A DNA stretch of 64,000 nt from contig NC_058137.1 of the NCBI RefSeq assembly GCF_011075055.1, positions 13,563,463 through 13,627,462 of the forward strand, in the 5' to 3' direction. Below the pieces are notes generated by a model. The model did no database searches. It was given only the letters and a program-made list of their open reading frames with translations, and had not been told where the DNA came from. The position numbers and the translations under genes are program-made. The DNA is from Mangifera indica. Lineage: Eukaryota > Streptophyta > Magnoliopsida > Sapindales > Anacardiaceae. Below, piece by piece: positions 33,101 to 43,620 of this stretch; positions within the stretch are counted from its first letter, which is position 1, and every line of letters begins with the position of its first letter.

Positions 33101-34038
33101 ATTTTTTAATATCTAGGATTTTGTTGTTTTAATATAGTGAGTTTATTCTAAATACCTGTGGATTGCAAGAGGTCATGTTTTGCCTGTCCATTTCATCTTA
33201 CACTATATTCTCAAATGTCCTAGTGGTAGTTTTGAAAAAATAACGTGGATTGATCAATAGGACATTGGAAATTAACCCTTATTTTGGTTGTCTTCTGGGT
33301 GATGTGTTACTTTCTGTCCAAATTTTGGTAACTGTTGTTCTTGGTCTTTCCCTCATAAATGTAGGGATTTGTTTTATAATTCAGAAGATTTCATTTCAAA
33401 ATTTTTGTGGGTCTGATGAACCATTATATCTCTGTATTGTGTATATGATTCAGCTTTCAGAGTTATGGCCAATTGGAGTCATGGACAGTCTCGGGATAAA
33501 GAAAGCAATATCTAGGGCGAAGGACCGTCAAAGGGCATCACATGGTGATGAGGTGTGGAACATTTTCATAATTAAATCGTCTAAATCCTACTCTTTTTTC
33601 TTCAAAACTAAAAATTCTATATATTCCAATCCTTTACTGTTTCCCACCCAAAAAAAATGTGATTGATTCACTGCTTTTCAACTTTCCAATTTCCGAGTGT
33701 TTTTGGGTTTCCTTACTTGTCCCTTCTTCCCCTCCACACAACCTTCCTTTTCTCTTGTTTTATTTATTGATTTCTTGCTCTGATTTTCAGCATAAACGTT
33801 TTATGTTCAGGTTCAAGAAAAAAGAAGTAAGAAGTTTGCCATGTCAAATAACAAGGACAATATTGAGGGAGAAGTTAGCTCAATGTCTCAACCACTAGCT
33901 TTTTATGAGAAAATGGTTCCTGAGACTAAAACACACATGGTAGCCATTCCAACGAGAGCATCAAAAGTTTCAACTATGGATTTGCATAAACAAGAGAGGC
34001 TGGCATGCCTGGTGTTAAGAGAGCATGTAAAACAGTAG
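20699..34038 (+). CDS. Ubinuclein-like protein (HIRA histone chaperone complex subunit), 11 exons
   Basis: Ubinucleins bind HIRA and act in replication-independent H3.3 deposition in the nucleus. Exons, all GT-AG with consistent phase: 20699-20887, 25054-25130, 29065-29671, 30920-31016, 31172-31281, 31397-31483, 31772-31876, 32392-32532, 32632-32679, 33454-33552, 33811-34038; 595 residues. Family hallmarks are FTIELRPGETTIVSWKRL (residues 24-41), NKHAKLGHARAK (exon 3), LPRDVKQKLAKVA (exon 5), LVDRLMSILGHLVQLRTLK, RNLREMVLLGLSAKQEKAYR, LEDRMCDLYDLYI, MDEDKGPQIGKLYTELSELW and GIKKAISRAKDRQRA. The central domain is complete. Oddities: the N-terminal part of the Hpc2-related domain is not found between exons 1 and 2, and the protein ends earlier than usual for the family. 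It may be a diverging paralogue or decaying gene. Assignment is sure; exon 1-2 connection is uncertain. Confidence 0.85.
25054..25130 (+). CDS. Ubinuclein-like exon 2, eroded Hpc2-related domain remnant
   Basis: Acceptor TTTTATGCAG and donor GTAAGG bound a 77 bp exon reading DEFFQDKKAATKHN and YKGKSEK. It corresponds to the second half of the Hpc2-related (HUN) domain, where relatives have an acidic/aromatic segment, a Lys-His pair and an aromatic-Gly-Lys-Leu stretch. Several usually conserved aromatic positions are replaced. Phase connects cleanly to exon 3 (the TT|A codon gives Leu, then NER). Confidence 0.7.
25376..26883 (-). mobile_element. 5'-truncated LINE in intron 2 of ubinuclein-like gene
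   Basis: On the minus strand the end of a plant LINE ORF2 is readable in three blocks: WEESPLGGATLSYAGKLVLI (26886-26629, after RT), NGNNIFLWYDNWHPNGPSID (26451-26155), and the reverse-transcriptase zinc-binding domain (26040-25576) with CSICNQGQESIDHLFFQC. The tail reads GGTTAATATATTTTAATTAC followed by CAAAAA and A/T-rich sequence. CAAATATA at 25368-25375 and again at 26884-26891 is a plausible target duplication. Stops separate the blocks and RT proper is absent, so it is a dead, 5'-truncated copy of about 1.5 kb, opposite to the host gene. Confidence 0.88.
27097..27125. repeat. 29-base C homopolymer in intron 2
   Basis: An unbroken run of 29 C between CAACAA and AACACCCAATTC. Pure C/G runs this long are rare in AT-rich plant DNA; the exact length is prone to sequencing and replication slippage. 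Confidence 0.95.
28104..28409 (-). mobile_element. Short LINE 3'-end insertion in intron 2
   Basis: The minus strand ends GGTTTAATACATACTTACC followed by a run of A (plus strand T run at 28104-28114), the same tail layout as the LINE at 25376. CATGAAA at 28097-28103 and 28410-28416 is a likely target duplication. It is only about 300 bp and no domain is readable, so it is probably 3' untranslated LINE sequence. Confidence 0.65.
29065..29671 (+). CDS. Ubinuclein-like exon 3 (variable linker)
   Basis: A 607 bp exon with acceptor GTTGCTAG and donor GTACGT. The product is Lys/Ser/Asn-rich and likely disordered, with a nuclear-localisation-like KKQK and the family word NKHAKLGHARAK near its start and LPDLNIPASPFESV at its end. 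It is uninterrupted for 202 codons in otherwise stop-rich DNA, good evidence of recent coding constraint. Confidence 0.8.
30072..30121 (+). mobile_element. Minimal LINE insertion (tail only) with target duplication
   Basis: AAAATCATTCTCCTC (30072-30086) is repeated, with one change, as AAAATCATGCTCCTC (30107-30121). Between them lie only CTTTAATTACCC and A residues. The TAATTACC-poly(A) unit is the extreme 3' end of the plant LINE tail seen at 25376. This looks like an insertion that copied fewer than 20 bases of LINE plus poly(A). Confidence 0.65.
30920..33552 (+). CDS. Ubinuclein-like exons 4-10 (central ubinuclein domain)
   Basis: Seven exons encode the conserved middle domain (UBN_AB type), mostly alpha-helical: SSLERAIRELEKLVAE (exon 4), RRLPRDVKQKLAKVATLA (exon 5), ISNELVDRLMSILGHLVQ (exon 6), exon 7 with EMVLLGLSAKQEKAYRFQQ, exon 8 with ALEDRMCDLYDLYIQ, exon 9 GMDEDKGPQIGKLYTE and exon 10 ELWPIGVMDSLGIKKAISR. 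All reading frames and phases are intact. Exon 6 has a tandem CAGCAG acceptor (31394-31399). Confidence 0.88.
33811..34038 (+). CDS. Ubinuclein-like terminal exon, early stop
   Basis: The acceptor at 33810 (TATGTTCAG) was preferred over one at 33790 because it continues QEKRSKK as expected after RASHGDE and gives the GEVSSMSQP word seen in relatives. The frame stops at TAG 34036-34038. In-frame sequence after the stop (34039-34128) is Lys/His/Ser-rich and includes SHKSHKQPVG, which resembles the C-terminal tail of ubinucleins, so the stop may be a recent truncation. Confidence 0.75.
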   Translation, partial: VQEKRSKKFAMSNNKDNIEGEVSSMSQPLAFYEKMVPETKTHMVAIPTRASKVSTMDLHKQERLACLVLREHVKQ

Positions 34039-34530
34039 CTGGTGGAACCAGAAAGTAGTAAACGAGCCATACAGAACACAAATAAGCAATCTCACAAATC
34101 CCATAAGCAACCAGTTGGCTGTGCCTACTAACAATAGAAGACCTTGCAAGCATGTTTTATCATATAAAGGTGTAAAGTTATTCTTATGATTCTGGGGAAT
34201 TAATGGAAAAATTGCAGGGAGTTAAGATTTCTTTCTGCACTGTGATTTCTCTCTTGCCGTAAAAAAATACCTAATGAATAACTTGCATCGGTATAGAGGT
34301 AATATTATGGTTATATAGCAAGATTAGAGTTGTTAGATAGGAATTAATAGCTGGAAGCTGTAATTTTTCTAGGTTGTTTGGGCACTTTAGAGGAAGGGTT
34401 TGCAGGAACCACTTTTAATTGTTTATTTAAGTTTCTTACTTGATAAAGTTTTTATGGCTTTTTATATCTGGTATGGTTGCTTGTATATGAGGCAGATAAT
34501 GTTGCTTTTATTCTGTTTTGTTTTCCCTGT

Positions 34531-34536
34531 AATAAA
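34531..34536 (+). terminator. Polyadenylation signal of ubinuclein-like gene
   Basis: AATAAA about 495 bases after the stop codon, in a T-rich 3' region, is the best candidate for the poly(A) signal. Other near matches are possible in such AT-rich DNA. Confidence 0.45.
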
Positions 34537-34560
34537 AACGTGATTCTTCCACGGAATTAG

Positions 34561-37380
34561 GAATAGTTCATGTTTTAGATTTTGGGCCACCATAAAAATG
34601 TACACCCGGACAGACTATGTCAACCAATGAATTTGAAAGCCCAACGCATGGCTCAAACAATGGTGAGTCTTGCCTTTAAGTTTTTTTTTTTTTTTTTGAC
34701 AGTGGTCTGTCATTTTAAGATATTTTCTAATATTTTCAAAAAGAAATTTATAAGTTTTACCGGCCATATTGGGTTTATTTGTATACCTTATGAATTCTTG
34801 TGGATCGTGCTAAGGTCAGACTAGTATGGTCTACTGCCATCTCTAGCTATAAGATGTGTTGTATAGATTGACTCTTGCACTCAATATACAGGCATTGAGG
34901 TACACTATACAATTATCAATGTCTAATACTAAAACGCTACAAAGTACGCAATCATTTTTAGGGATATCAACACATTATCTAAACATTGTCCAAATGGGGA
35001 TAGGGGGCAAAACTTGCTATGATCGAGAAAACGATTGATAGTGTGATTGTGGCTAGCAATTGGCAATTGCCTAATTATATTTTTAGAGATTGAATGGTTT
35101 AAGAACTGAGGGTGTGGAGAGCTTTGTTCAAATGTTGTTTATTTTTGAGTTGGTATTTTATAATTAAAGTTAGAGGTAGGTACTATTTTCCCTTTGATGG
35201 AATGTAGGCTAGTTAAATTTTAGGTATAAACTTCTTGAATTATGCTATTATGTTGGACTCACTTTGTGCGTTGAGGTTGGTGGGATTTGTGACAACTTTT
35301 GATTAGCAATAGTCGACAATATGTTTGGTTTTGGCTTAAAAAAAAGCTAAGTCTATACCTCCTTTTATCTCTTGTGTCCTTTTTCCATTTTCTTTTCTTG
35401 TTTGTCTTATCCTTCTTCGTGGTGGTTTATTTGCTTTGATTTTTTGCTATTCAGTTCTGGGTGTTTGGGCTAGTGTGTTAGTCTTTTTATTTTTGGTAAT
35501 TTGGTGGTGCATTGGCATTGGTGTTTTGTTTGGGTTCGGTTGTGATTGCCCTATGGTTTTCAATTTTTATGTGGCTGCAAGTGGTGGTGTTTATCAATAA
35601 TCTTTTCTTTATTTTTGAGGTGTGGTTGTTTTGGTGTTCAAGAGCTAGTTTGATGGTTGGCAGTGTTTATCCTTGGGGTTGGTATGCTAGCAGGCTATGT
35701 TTAGTCTTTCGATTGAGTTGGTATGGGGTGGGTTATGATTATTTCCCTCATTGTTTCCAAATTTGTTGGTATGACATTGTTTGGAAAGGCTTTCGGAGTG
35801 TCGTGTTGACCATGTTGGTTTGTCTTCTACATTTTGCTTTTTGCCCTTTTTGCTTTCTCTTCTTTTTATTGCCCTGGGGTTCTTGTCTTTTCCTAGACTT
35901 TTCTATCTCTTGTCTTTTTCTTGCATGCATGCAACTTAATCTTTTTCTTCAATTTGAGTTTGCGCAAGATTTTGCCTTGTAGTTGTCTTTGGTGAGGTAA
36001 CCCTTCTCCTTGTGTTTCGTCCCCTATTGGTACTGTTTTGTTGATCCTATAGGTGATGCTAGCAAACTATGTTTTGTTTGATGTGTCTTATTGCGTTTTG
36101 CTCGCAAGTACACGAGTTGATAAATAGCATATATAATAGATATTATTCCCACAAGAATTATAAATCAAATATTAATTCATTTAACAATCTAGTTTAGCTA
36201 GGAACCTAATCTATGTTAAGGTTGTATTAACTAATATGACTAAAACTACTACTACTACTAAACTAGCAAACCAATGGGACTCTATTGCTTTCTAACTAAA
36301 CTCGTGTATCAATAATATCTAGGAGTTTATATTTCACCAATAATCTCACACAAACTTGTAGTTAACCATGCATTGTTTTCTTAAATTTGTGATGTGTTGA
36401 TGGTTAAATGTCTTATGTTACCCTAGTTATCCTTGTAAGGTTGACTAAACAATAAACATTAAACAAGCACCTACTCTCGTGGTATATAGTGAATATGAAC
36501 CATTTAAGCTTTTATGACTTCAATGACTCCACAAGGATTTGATCAATCTCTAGCATCAAGGATCTAAGTTTAACAAATGTGTGAACTAATTTTGCACCTA
36601 CTTCTCAATTGTTCATGAGAACCTACCGACATGTGCAAAATCAAGCACTTGACTCAACACATGACATAATACATTCATCTATTAAATCGAACATCAACGA
36701 AATTTATTGAAAATGATAATATAGAATCTTAAAAGTTTATGGACCTCTTAATCCTAGAATAAAGAAATTAGCCATTCATAACTTTTACAAAACCACCACA
36801 ATAATAATAAGAATTTATAACAATAAAGACATCTTTAGTGATTACTTGTATTAGCTACTTGGATTATCACGTCTATCGTCCTCGGGTTTGATACTGCTAA
36901 TTGTAATTTGTACTAAAATTGACTCCTTGTGGCTAGCAAAAGTTTAGAAAATAGGAACATGTGTCAACTGTCAAAACAACAAATAAGCAAACTCTCTTTC
37001 GTGCATCTAAACAATCCTTTTATAACTTAATGCAATCGTCTGCAGGGATGTAAGAGTTCTAGATTCACTCTAATTAGTCAGATTTGTTCAACTTTTGCTA
37101 CTTTCCTCTTTCGTGATCGCATTAGTTTCCTAGTTAGATTGATATTCCTTTTACGTGCGACTACTTCTTTGCTAATTTGATTAGCACTATCATATTTCTT
37201 TTTTATTTTTAATGCTCTTTTTTCCTACAAAAATATAAAATAATATTAAATTTATAAAAATCACGCAAAATAAATCCTAAACGTAAATAAATTTATTTAA
37301 AATATTCTTAAACATATAAATCTAGACCATGAAATATGTGTAAAAATTGAGTGCAATGTCTCCAAAGGTGTCCATGGCTT
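34561..37380. other. Gene-poor region downstream of ubinuclein-like gene
   Basis: A T run at 34680-34697 precedes T/G-rich sequence. A 156-codon frame at 35512-35982 is very rich in Trp, Phe, Leu and Cys and follows from T/G-rich composition; I do not call it a gene. From about 36090 the sequence CTCGCAAGTACACGAG begins a different, A/T-rich stretch with an ACTACTACTACT run at 36246. No domain, RNA gene or terminal repeat pair was found. Confidence 0.45.
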
Positions 37381-38610
37381 CAGGTAACATTAGGCCTTTT
37401 GGTTCTTTGGCTCTTGATAGGTTATTGGTTTGAGGAATTTGGTTGATAAATTTACTATTGGAGTTTCTTCTAGTGAGACCTGACCTTTAGCTGGTGGTAT
37501 TAGAAATATGAAAATAAGTGATTGTAAGAAAGGTTGGATGAGTTGGAGAACATTGTTCAACAATCTTGGAGTTGATAGCAATATGAGTTTGTGAAACCTA
37601 ATGTTGTGATAAGGAGAAGAGAATTTGTGTGGCATTGCTAGTGGAAATTTTAAAGCTTAGAGTGGGTAAATAGGAAAGATATGTAGTAGGTTTCATTGTA
37701 GCAACAAGTTTCTGTTTTTAGTCATTAAAAAAGGTATAGAAGCTAATGCCAAGAAGCTTGGAAAGGTAGAGGTTTATTCCAATGGCTAAGGGTATTTTAT
37801 CCTGAAATTCCATAATGATGCTTTTCATGATGAAGCAATTGAAGAAAGGGTTTGGATGAGCATAGAGAGACCTTTAATCCTAAAGAATTTTCTGAAAACC
37901 TTAGCCTTTCTTAAAAAATCTTTCACAAAGCATAGATTTGGGTTAGGCTTATTGGTTTTTCGTGGGAACCATTGACCCCCAAGGGTTCGAGCTACATGGC
38001 AAGTGTAATAGGCAAACCTCTTTATATGAACAATTTATAGAAGAAAATAGTAGTTTTGCTAGATTTTGTGTTATGGTGGATTCAACAAAAGGTTGTCTAT
38101 AGGGTTTTGATTCAACAAAAAGGTTTTCTAAGGGGGTTTCGATTCAACTATGCCTAATAGAGAGGTGATGGATGCGAGGGTAGAGTATCAATGGAAATCG
38201 CAAACTGGCTCATGGTGCAAGGCATTTTAGGCATAATAAAAATGGATGCTTAGAAGCCCCTACCCAAGTTGTGGCATTTGTTTCCAAGGTAAGGGATGAG
38301 AATAGATTTAGCCAAGTTAGTGTTATCACTAAGGAAGATTGGAGTGTTGTTGCAAAGAAGAAAATGGCTAATGGTAAATATGTGGTCAAGTTTAGGGAAT
38401 CATTAAGAGATGCCAATTATTTTAAAAGCTTAGAGTTTATTGTAAAGGATAAAAAATGGCAATAATATGTGATCAAGGGTATTGGCGAAACAGTGGAAAC
38501 CAGAAGCTAAAGGAAATCAAATCACAAGCCAAAAGGAGAATAAATGATAGTCATAAAAAAATTGAGTCATTCAAGATGCATTTGGATAAAGTGGCTATAG
38601 ATAAGGAATG
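37381..38610 (+). pseudogene. Possible LINE ORF1 or other transposon relic
   Basis: A frame at 38271-38465 (MAFVSKVRDENRFSQVSVIT ... YFKSLEFIVKDKKWQ) and the neighbouring lysine-rich frame 38456-38707 look protein-like and sit upstream of LINE sequence of the same strand at 41.5 kb, which suggests LINE ORF1, but no zinc knuckle or recognisable ORF1 fold is visible. Low confidence; it could be an unrelated relic. Confidence 0.25.
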
Positions 38611-41493
38611 TGTAACACCCCTTTCTAAATACATACCTCTACTTGCAATATGGATAAAAAAAAGACGTGTTAACTTTAACTTTTGCCTAATACAACATAA
38701 TTTATAGCATGTAACACTTAGCACATGCAATGTGCGAAAAGGTTTAAACTATTTAATATAAACATTCATACAAAAAATAATCCATAATAAATCATTCATA
38801 AGTACCAAGATGTCTAAAATCAATAAAACAATACCAATAGTGCATAATCAAAGATTACAACCCAAGAAATATGTAATAAAAGTCCACATAATGAAATGAC
38901 TTATTTGCCTCTCCACTCATACAACAATCCATGTTGACCAGCTAGCTCCCTTGTAGCCCCGTTATTCATCTCACCTACCTACCAAACCACACCAAGGAAC
39001 ACAGTGAATGATAAACATTTAATAAGTAGGTGATCTCTCAGCACTTTACACAAAACATAAACCATAATCTATGTGTTCTAATTTCAAAACATAATGTGGT
39101 ACTCTCAAATGTTTTTCTAGCATCCTAAATGCCTATTCAAACTACTCCCATGCACTCATGCCATAACTCTTTAGGTTATGTCATCCTATATAACTAATGC
39201 TAAATGATGTACATTGGAAACCCAAATGTTTGGTGAAAACATATAACATCTCAAACATCAACCATAAAAGTGCACCTTATACATTATTAGTCAAGCTACG
39301 GGCTATAGATACCTTAATCACATAAGGAGTCAAACCTTAGGCCTTTCCCTATCTTTCACAAGCATCCTAGATGCTAAGAAGTCTAGCACCAAGTGTATAA
39401 TATATCTTACAGGTATCAATCTCTCAAAATAATCTTTATGCTTTCATAATACTACCACATTACAGACAACTGGTGGGCTATGGATACCCTAATCACATAA
39501 AGAGTTATACCTTAGTCCTCCCCCCTTCTCGTATAAACAACTTTTTTAATTTCAATTCGAATCTACTTCAATTAGAGCCTGTGTCATTGTCCAAATAGTG
39601 AGACACTCCTATGATAATTAGCTAACTCATTCTACCGTCGTAAGGTCCTCCAAAATCTTATTAACCTTTTTCACAACATATAAGGGTAAAATTATCTTTC
39701 AACAAACATGGATAAGTGTGGCTATCCCTATACACTTGCATCCATGAATTATGCAATAACATATGAACATCCTTTTGTAAGGAATTTGTTGTTGCTTCTT
39801 GCATTGACTTTGTCATATGATGAGGAGACATGGTTAGACTGTGTGGATAATACATGTATATTTATGTTGTGTGATTAACTTTTTATTGCAGTGCTTACAA
39901 CAAGCTATAGGCACATTCACTGAGTTCTTTATGTGATTTTAGTGGTGATTTGATATGGTTGATGAAGTTTATTATGATGTGAATACCTAAAGATGTGATT
40001 AGGGTTTGAGTTCCATCCCTTTATACTTATGAAATTAATAAGTTTGTGATTATTATGTCTAAGCATGTTTTAATGTGGGATTTTTGTTGAATATTATATT
40101 GTGATGTTGTGTGATTATTTGGAATAATAGCATTGTAAAGGTAGTTTTTAGGCATTCTAGACATACTAAACACTTATTCATTTGAGATGAACAAACATTT
40201 CATTCCTTTAATGAAATATTTATACGTTATGAATGTTCACTTGCATGTAAGTGAATGTTTGTTCGTAACCTATAATTTTTTGAACAAGGTTGATGAACAT
40301 GTATGAACATTCCTCATTATTTATCTTCATTACAAAAGAAGTTACAAACAACCATTTATTAGACATGAATAGATGTGCATAGCATAAGAAAACTAGAATA
40401 CTCTTAAGATGTAAGAATGAGCAAGACAAAGGGTAACAAATGTTCATCAAAGAATGAAGAATGAAGAATGAATGAATAAACGTTTAACAAACTAAGAGCA
40501 TTCGTTTGCCATGATCAAAGTATGAATGAATGTTCGTAGGAAAGAAGCAACCATTAGTTGCACTAAACAAATAATTTAGAGATAGTAATGAATCTTGAAA
40601 ACTCTATAGGCAAAAGTAAGACCTATAGAATAAGATAAAAGTCCAAGTTGTATTAGTGAGAAGGTAAAAGCAATAACGAGCTCACAGCTAGATAGCTCGA
40701 GTTAGCATATATACATAATATGATGGTATCATAGTTAGAGGTACACGTTTTAAGGTTATTATGATAAGACACCTATGAGATACTCTTTGCACTGCCTGTA
40801 GTAGAGCATGGTCTACAATAGGACCATTGGTTTGTTGTAGAACCCTATCACCTATGGTAAAGAGTGGTGAGCCCCAATAGACTCAAGTATAATCACAGTC
40901 CGATAGTAGTGTCAAAAATGGATTGCATAATTATTATACTCACACGGCTAAGATGTCAAATCTTTATTTCGACTTAGTTTGATTGGCAAGTTAGTTACAC
41001 TCCAATTTAAGTTTAAAAAAGCTTTCACTTGTAAGTGTTTAATGTAGATAGGATCTCATGGGATTATTAGATATGAGCATGGGGACTATAGCGTACGGTA
41101 GGTTCAAAAGACTTAGTAGGTCTCAAGAGTTTGGATAGTTCAAAAATGGGCTCATGTAGAGTAAATAGTTTACTCTCGATAACCAGTTTAGGGTGAATCG
41201 AGTCTAAGGGCAAAATAGAAAGTTGATGAAATTTAAGTTATGTGTCTACTTATTGAATGTTTATCACTAGTATTTTATTATTATATTTGAGTATTTGAAC
41301 CCTTTTTATGTAATTTATACATCCTTCGCACGTTTTACCACTACATGTTCTTAATAAAATGTATTTTAGTCTTTTCATCTAAATTAATGGTTGTTGGATA
41401 CTTTTTTAAATTTTCTTTTAAAATATATGTTCTTATAATCAATGTTAGTGATACTTTCCTCTAGAGGACAATACTTCTAGAGAGGGTGTTATA
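38611..41493 (+). mobile_element. Long gypsy-type LTR-like block, no TSD found
   Basis: Starts TGTAACACCCC and ends AGAGGGTGTTATA, the terminal words of the other gypsy LTRs here. Near its end ATACTTCTAGAGAGGGTGTTAT parallels GTACTTCTAGGGAGGGATGTTAT at the end of the 2138-4325 solo LTR. CACTGCCTGTAGTAG is shared with that LTR. The flanks (GAATG and TGTCC) do not form a duplication, so this may be a rearranged solo LTR. It contains GAATGTTC/GAACATTC words around 40150-40560. Confidence 0.6.
40150..40560. repeat. Dispersed GAATGTTC/GAACATTC words and a hairpin
   Basis: Short words of the form GAATGTTCA, TGAACATTC, ATGAACAAACATT and GAATGAATG occur repeatedly on both strands. TTCACTTGCATGTAAGTGAA at about 40228-40247 can form a 7 bp stem with a 6-base loop. 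Located in the LTR-like block. Confidence 0.5.
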
Positions 41494-41500
41494 TGTCCTT

Positions 41501-41976
41501 ATGGAGATAGTTAATAATATGGTTAACAAGGTATCAAATGAAGAAATCAAGAACACTTTATTTATGATGGATAATAATAAGGTGTTGGGTCCAAACGGTT
41601 TCAACACTTTTTTTTAACGAAGCATAGAGTATTGTGGGTTGTTTATGGCTTTAATAATCGTAGTAAGAAAAGATCCCTTTAGTAGAAGTTGATTAATTTC
41701 TTATGGGCTCCTTTGGATTGTGTTAAGTGACTTTAATTCTATTAGAAATGCCAATGAAAAAAAAGATAGTGTGGATAGGTGGAATACTTATAGTGATGAG
41801 TTAAATCAATGTTGTCAAAAAGCCCATCTCGAAGACTTAAGATTTATGAGAGCTTTCTACACTTGGAACAATAGTAACAAAGTGGAAAAAAGACTTGATA
41901 AGGTTCTTGTTAATGAGCATTTGAATGATTCTTTTCAAATATCCTCGGCAATTTGTTAAACCAATGAGTTGTTAGA
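41501..41976 (+). pseudogene. LINE endonuclease fragment preceded by a displaced RT piece
   Basis: 41501-41614 reads like the beginning of a LINE reverse transcriptase (EEIKNTLFMMDNNKVLGPNG), and a second copy of this stretch is at 44228-44350. It is followed by the C-terminal part of an apurinic-type endonuclease, best in the frame 41720-41959: DFNSIRNANEKKDSVDRWN, then FYTWNNSNKVEKRLDKVLVN. Normal LINE order is endonuclease then RT, so the first piece is a duplication or rearrangement. Stops and a frame change are present. Confidence 0.75.
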
Positions 41977-43620
41977 TCATATGTTAGGGTAGGTTGGCTA
42001 GAGCCAATCGTATTTGATATTTGTAATTGTGATTTTATATTAATTTTTTATAAAAGATTTATTATTATTCAATTTATATGTCAATTAATTATATAATCGA
42101 ATGAATAATACACCTTCAAATGAATTAGACGACTAATTATGGGAACCCTATGCATACTTTAAATGACCATTCTAAAAACATCCATGATCTCAACATTACA
42201 ATGAGTTAGGGCACATATAATGATGATTGGACTATCATAGTGTTAAGTGGTACCACTAAAAGGTGACAACAGTTTTCACGTGTCGAAGCTACTTATAGAT
42301 AACTTGGTACAACACATAGATGCATGTTGTAGATGTGTTCACCGGACTAACCTAACCAAAGGATGTCTATATTGATGGTTACTCTAATGTCTATAGAATA
42401 AATCCTCTAAACACTAGGGTGCTTATGATCTTTTGACTTAAGGTTGCCAAACTATCTTGTGTAAGGATTGGTATGGTTTGATGTTATCCATCATGTTATC
42501 GTAACTAGAGTAACCATAAAGGTAGTAGTTAGCAATATCATGAGATACATAGAGACTATGATTGATCAACAAATGATTCGTCACTCCCAAGCATGGAAGA
42601 AGATATCTCATATTAATATATTGAATGACATTTATGATCATTTAAATTATGGCTATAGTGAGATTAGGTTATAACCTATTCTATGTTAGTCATCGATGTG
42701 TATCAATTCATACCGGGGAACCACTGAGATAGACATACTTCTATGTCTCAGCCTTGAGAGATATTGGTTGAGAAAATATTGAATTACATGTAACTGTGAT
42801 ATTGTGAAGGCTTAAAATATGTTTATTGACACTGTCATTTAGGTGGCCATGATGCATTGCTAGAGGCTAATCTTAGTCTATTTCTGGATTTAATCAAAAT
42901 CTAGACATTACCAACTTGATGAGTACTTATAGGTTACAAGCATAAAAAAGTTGATTCAAACTGATAGGTGAGAATCATTTATTGATAATCTTGGTGTTTA
43001 AAGACGAATAAAAGACCGCAAATGGAATGGGCTTATCTGATTGGGCTAAAAGCCTAGTTTAAATATGCCTTGACCAAAATGCATGACCATGTACCTTGTT
43101 GTTCAGCTGTGCACCTTGGTGAACGAAGTGTCGACCATTCCATATAAATGGAATTGATCGTGCTTATGTTTTTAGAAAGAACCAACCATTCCACATAAGT
43201 GAATCAGTTGTGCCACCTATACTAACTCTATATAAAGGCGTGTATTCATAAAAGTTTAGAGATAGAACACATTTTCTGAAATCCTAGCCATATTCTGTTT
43301 CTCCCGATAACACAGTCTCCAATCAAGAGCCTTAACAGTTTCTTTGATTGGATTTACCTTCTTTTGAGTTCGTGCTCTATGTGGATACTGAGGCATCGCC
43401 CTTTAAGGGTTAGATAACATACTATCTCTAAGTCATGTGAAGTTTGAAGGAGCTATCAATGCAGGTATAATTCTAAAACACCCTATGAGTGTTTTTGTAT
43501 ATTCATGAAATCTATATGCAAAACAGGTATCCTAGTGAGATTTTTCGGGGATTGTTTGATTTTAAAATTTTAATTCTATTGCGCTTTCAATTATCGATGG
43601 CCCAAAATCCCAACATCATA
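41977..43620 (+). mobile_element. Solo LTR inserted in the LINE, 5 bp TSD
   Basis: LTR limits are 41982-43615 (1634 bp), starting TGTTAGGGTAGG and ending ATCCCAACA, flanked by TCATA at 41977-41981 and 43616-43620. A CTATATAAAG at about 43228 is its likely TATA box. No internal domain remains. Joining the flanks restores the endonuclease-to-RT linker of the LINE. An inverted, more decayed relative is at 58049-59889. Superfamily (copia is likely from the TGTTAG start) is inferred. Confidence 0.88.

Noticed and set aside
33791..33898. Alternative last-exon acceptor at 33790
   Set aside because: It would give a different frame ending after about 36 codons and lose the family-like QEKRSKK continuation. 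It is kept only as a possible minor splice form.
35512..35982. 156-codon Trp/Phe/Cys-rich frame that looks like a membrane protein
   Set aside because: No domain, unusual composition fully explained by T/G-rich DNA, no splice or promoter context.
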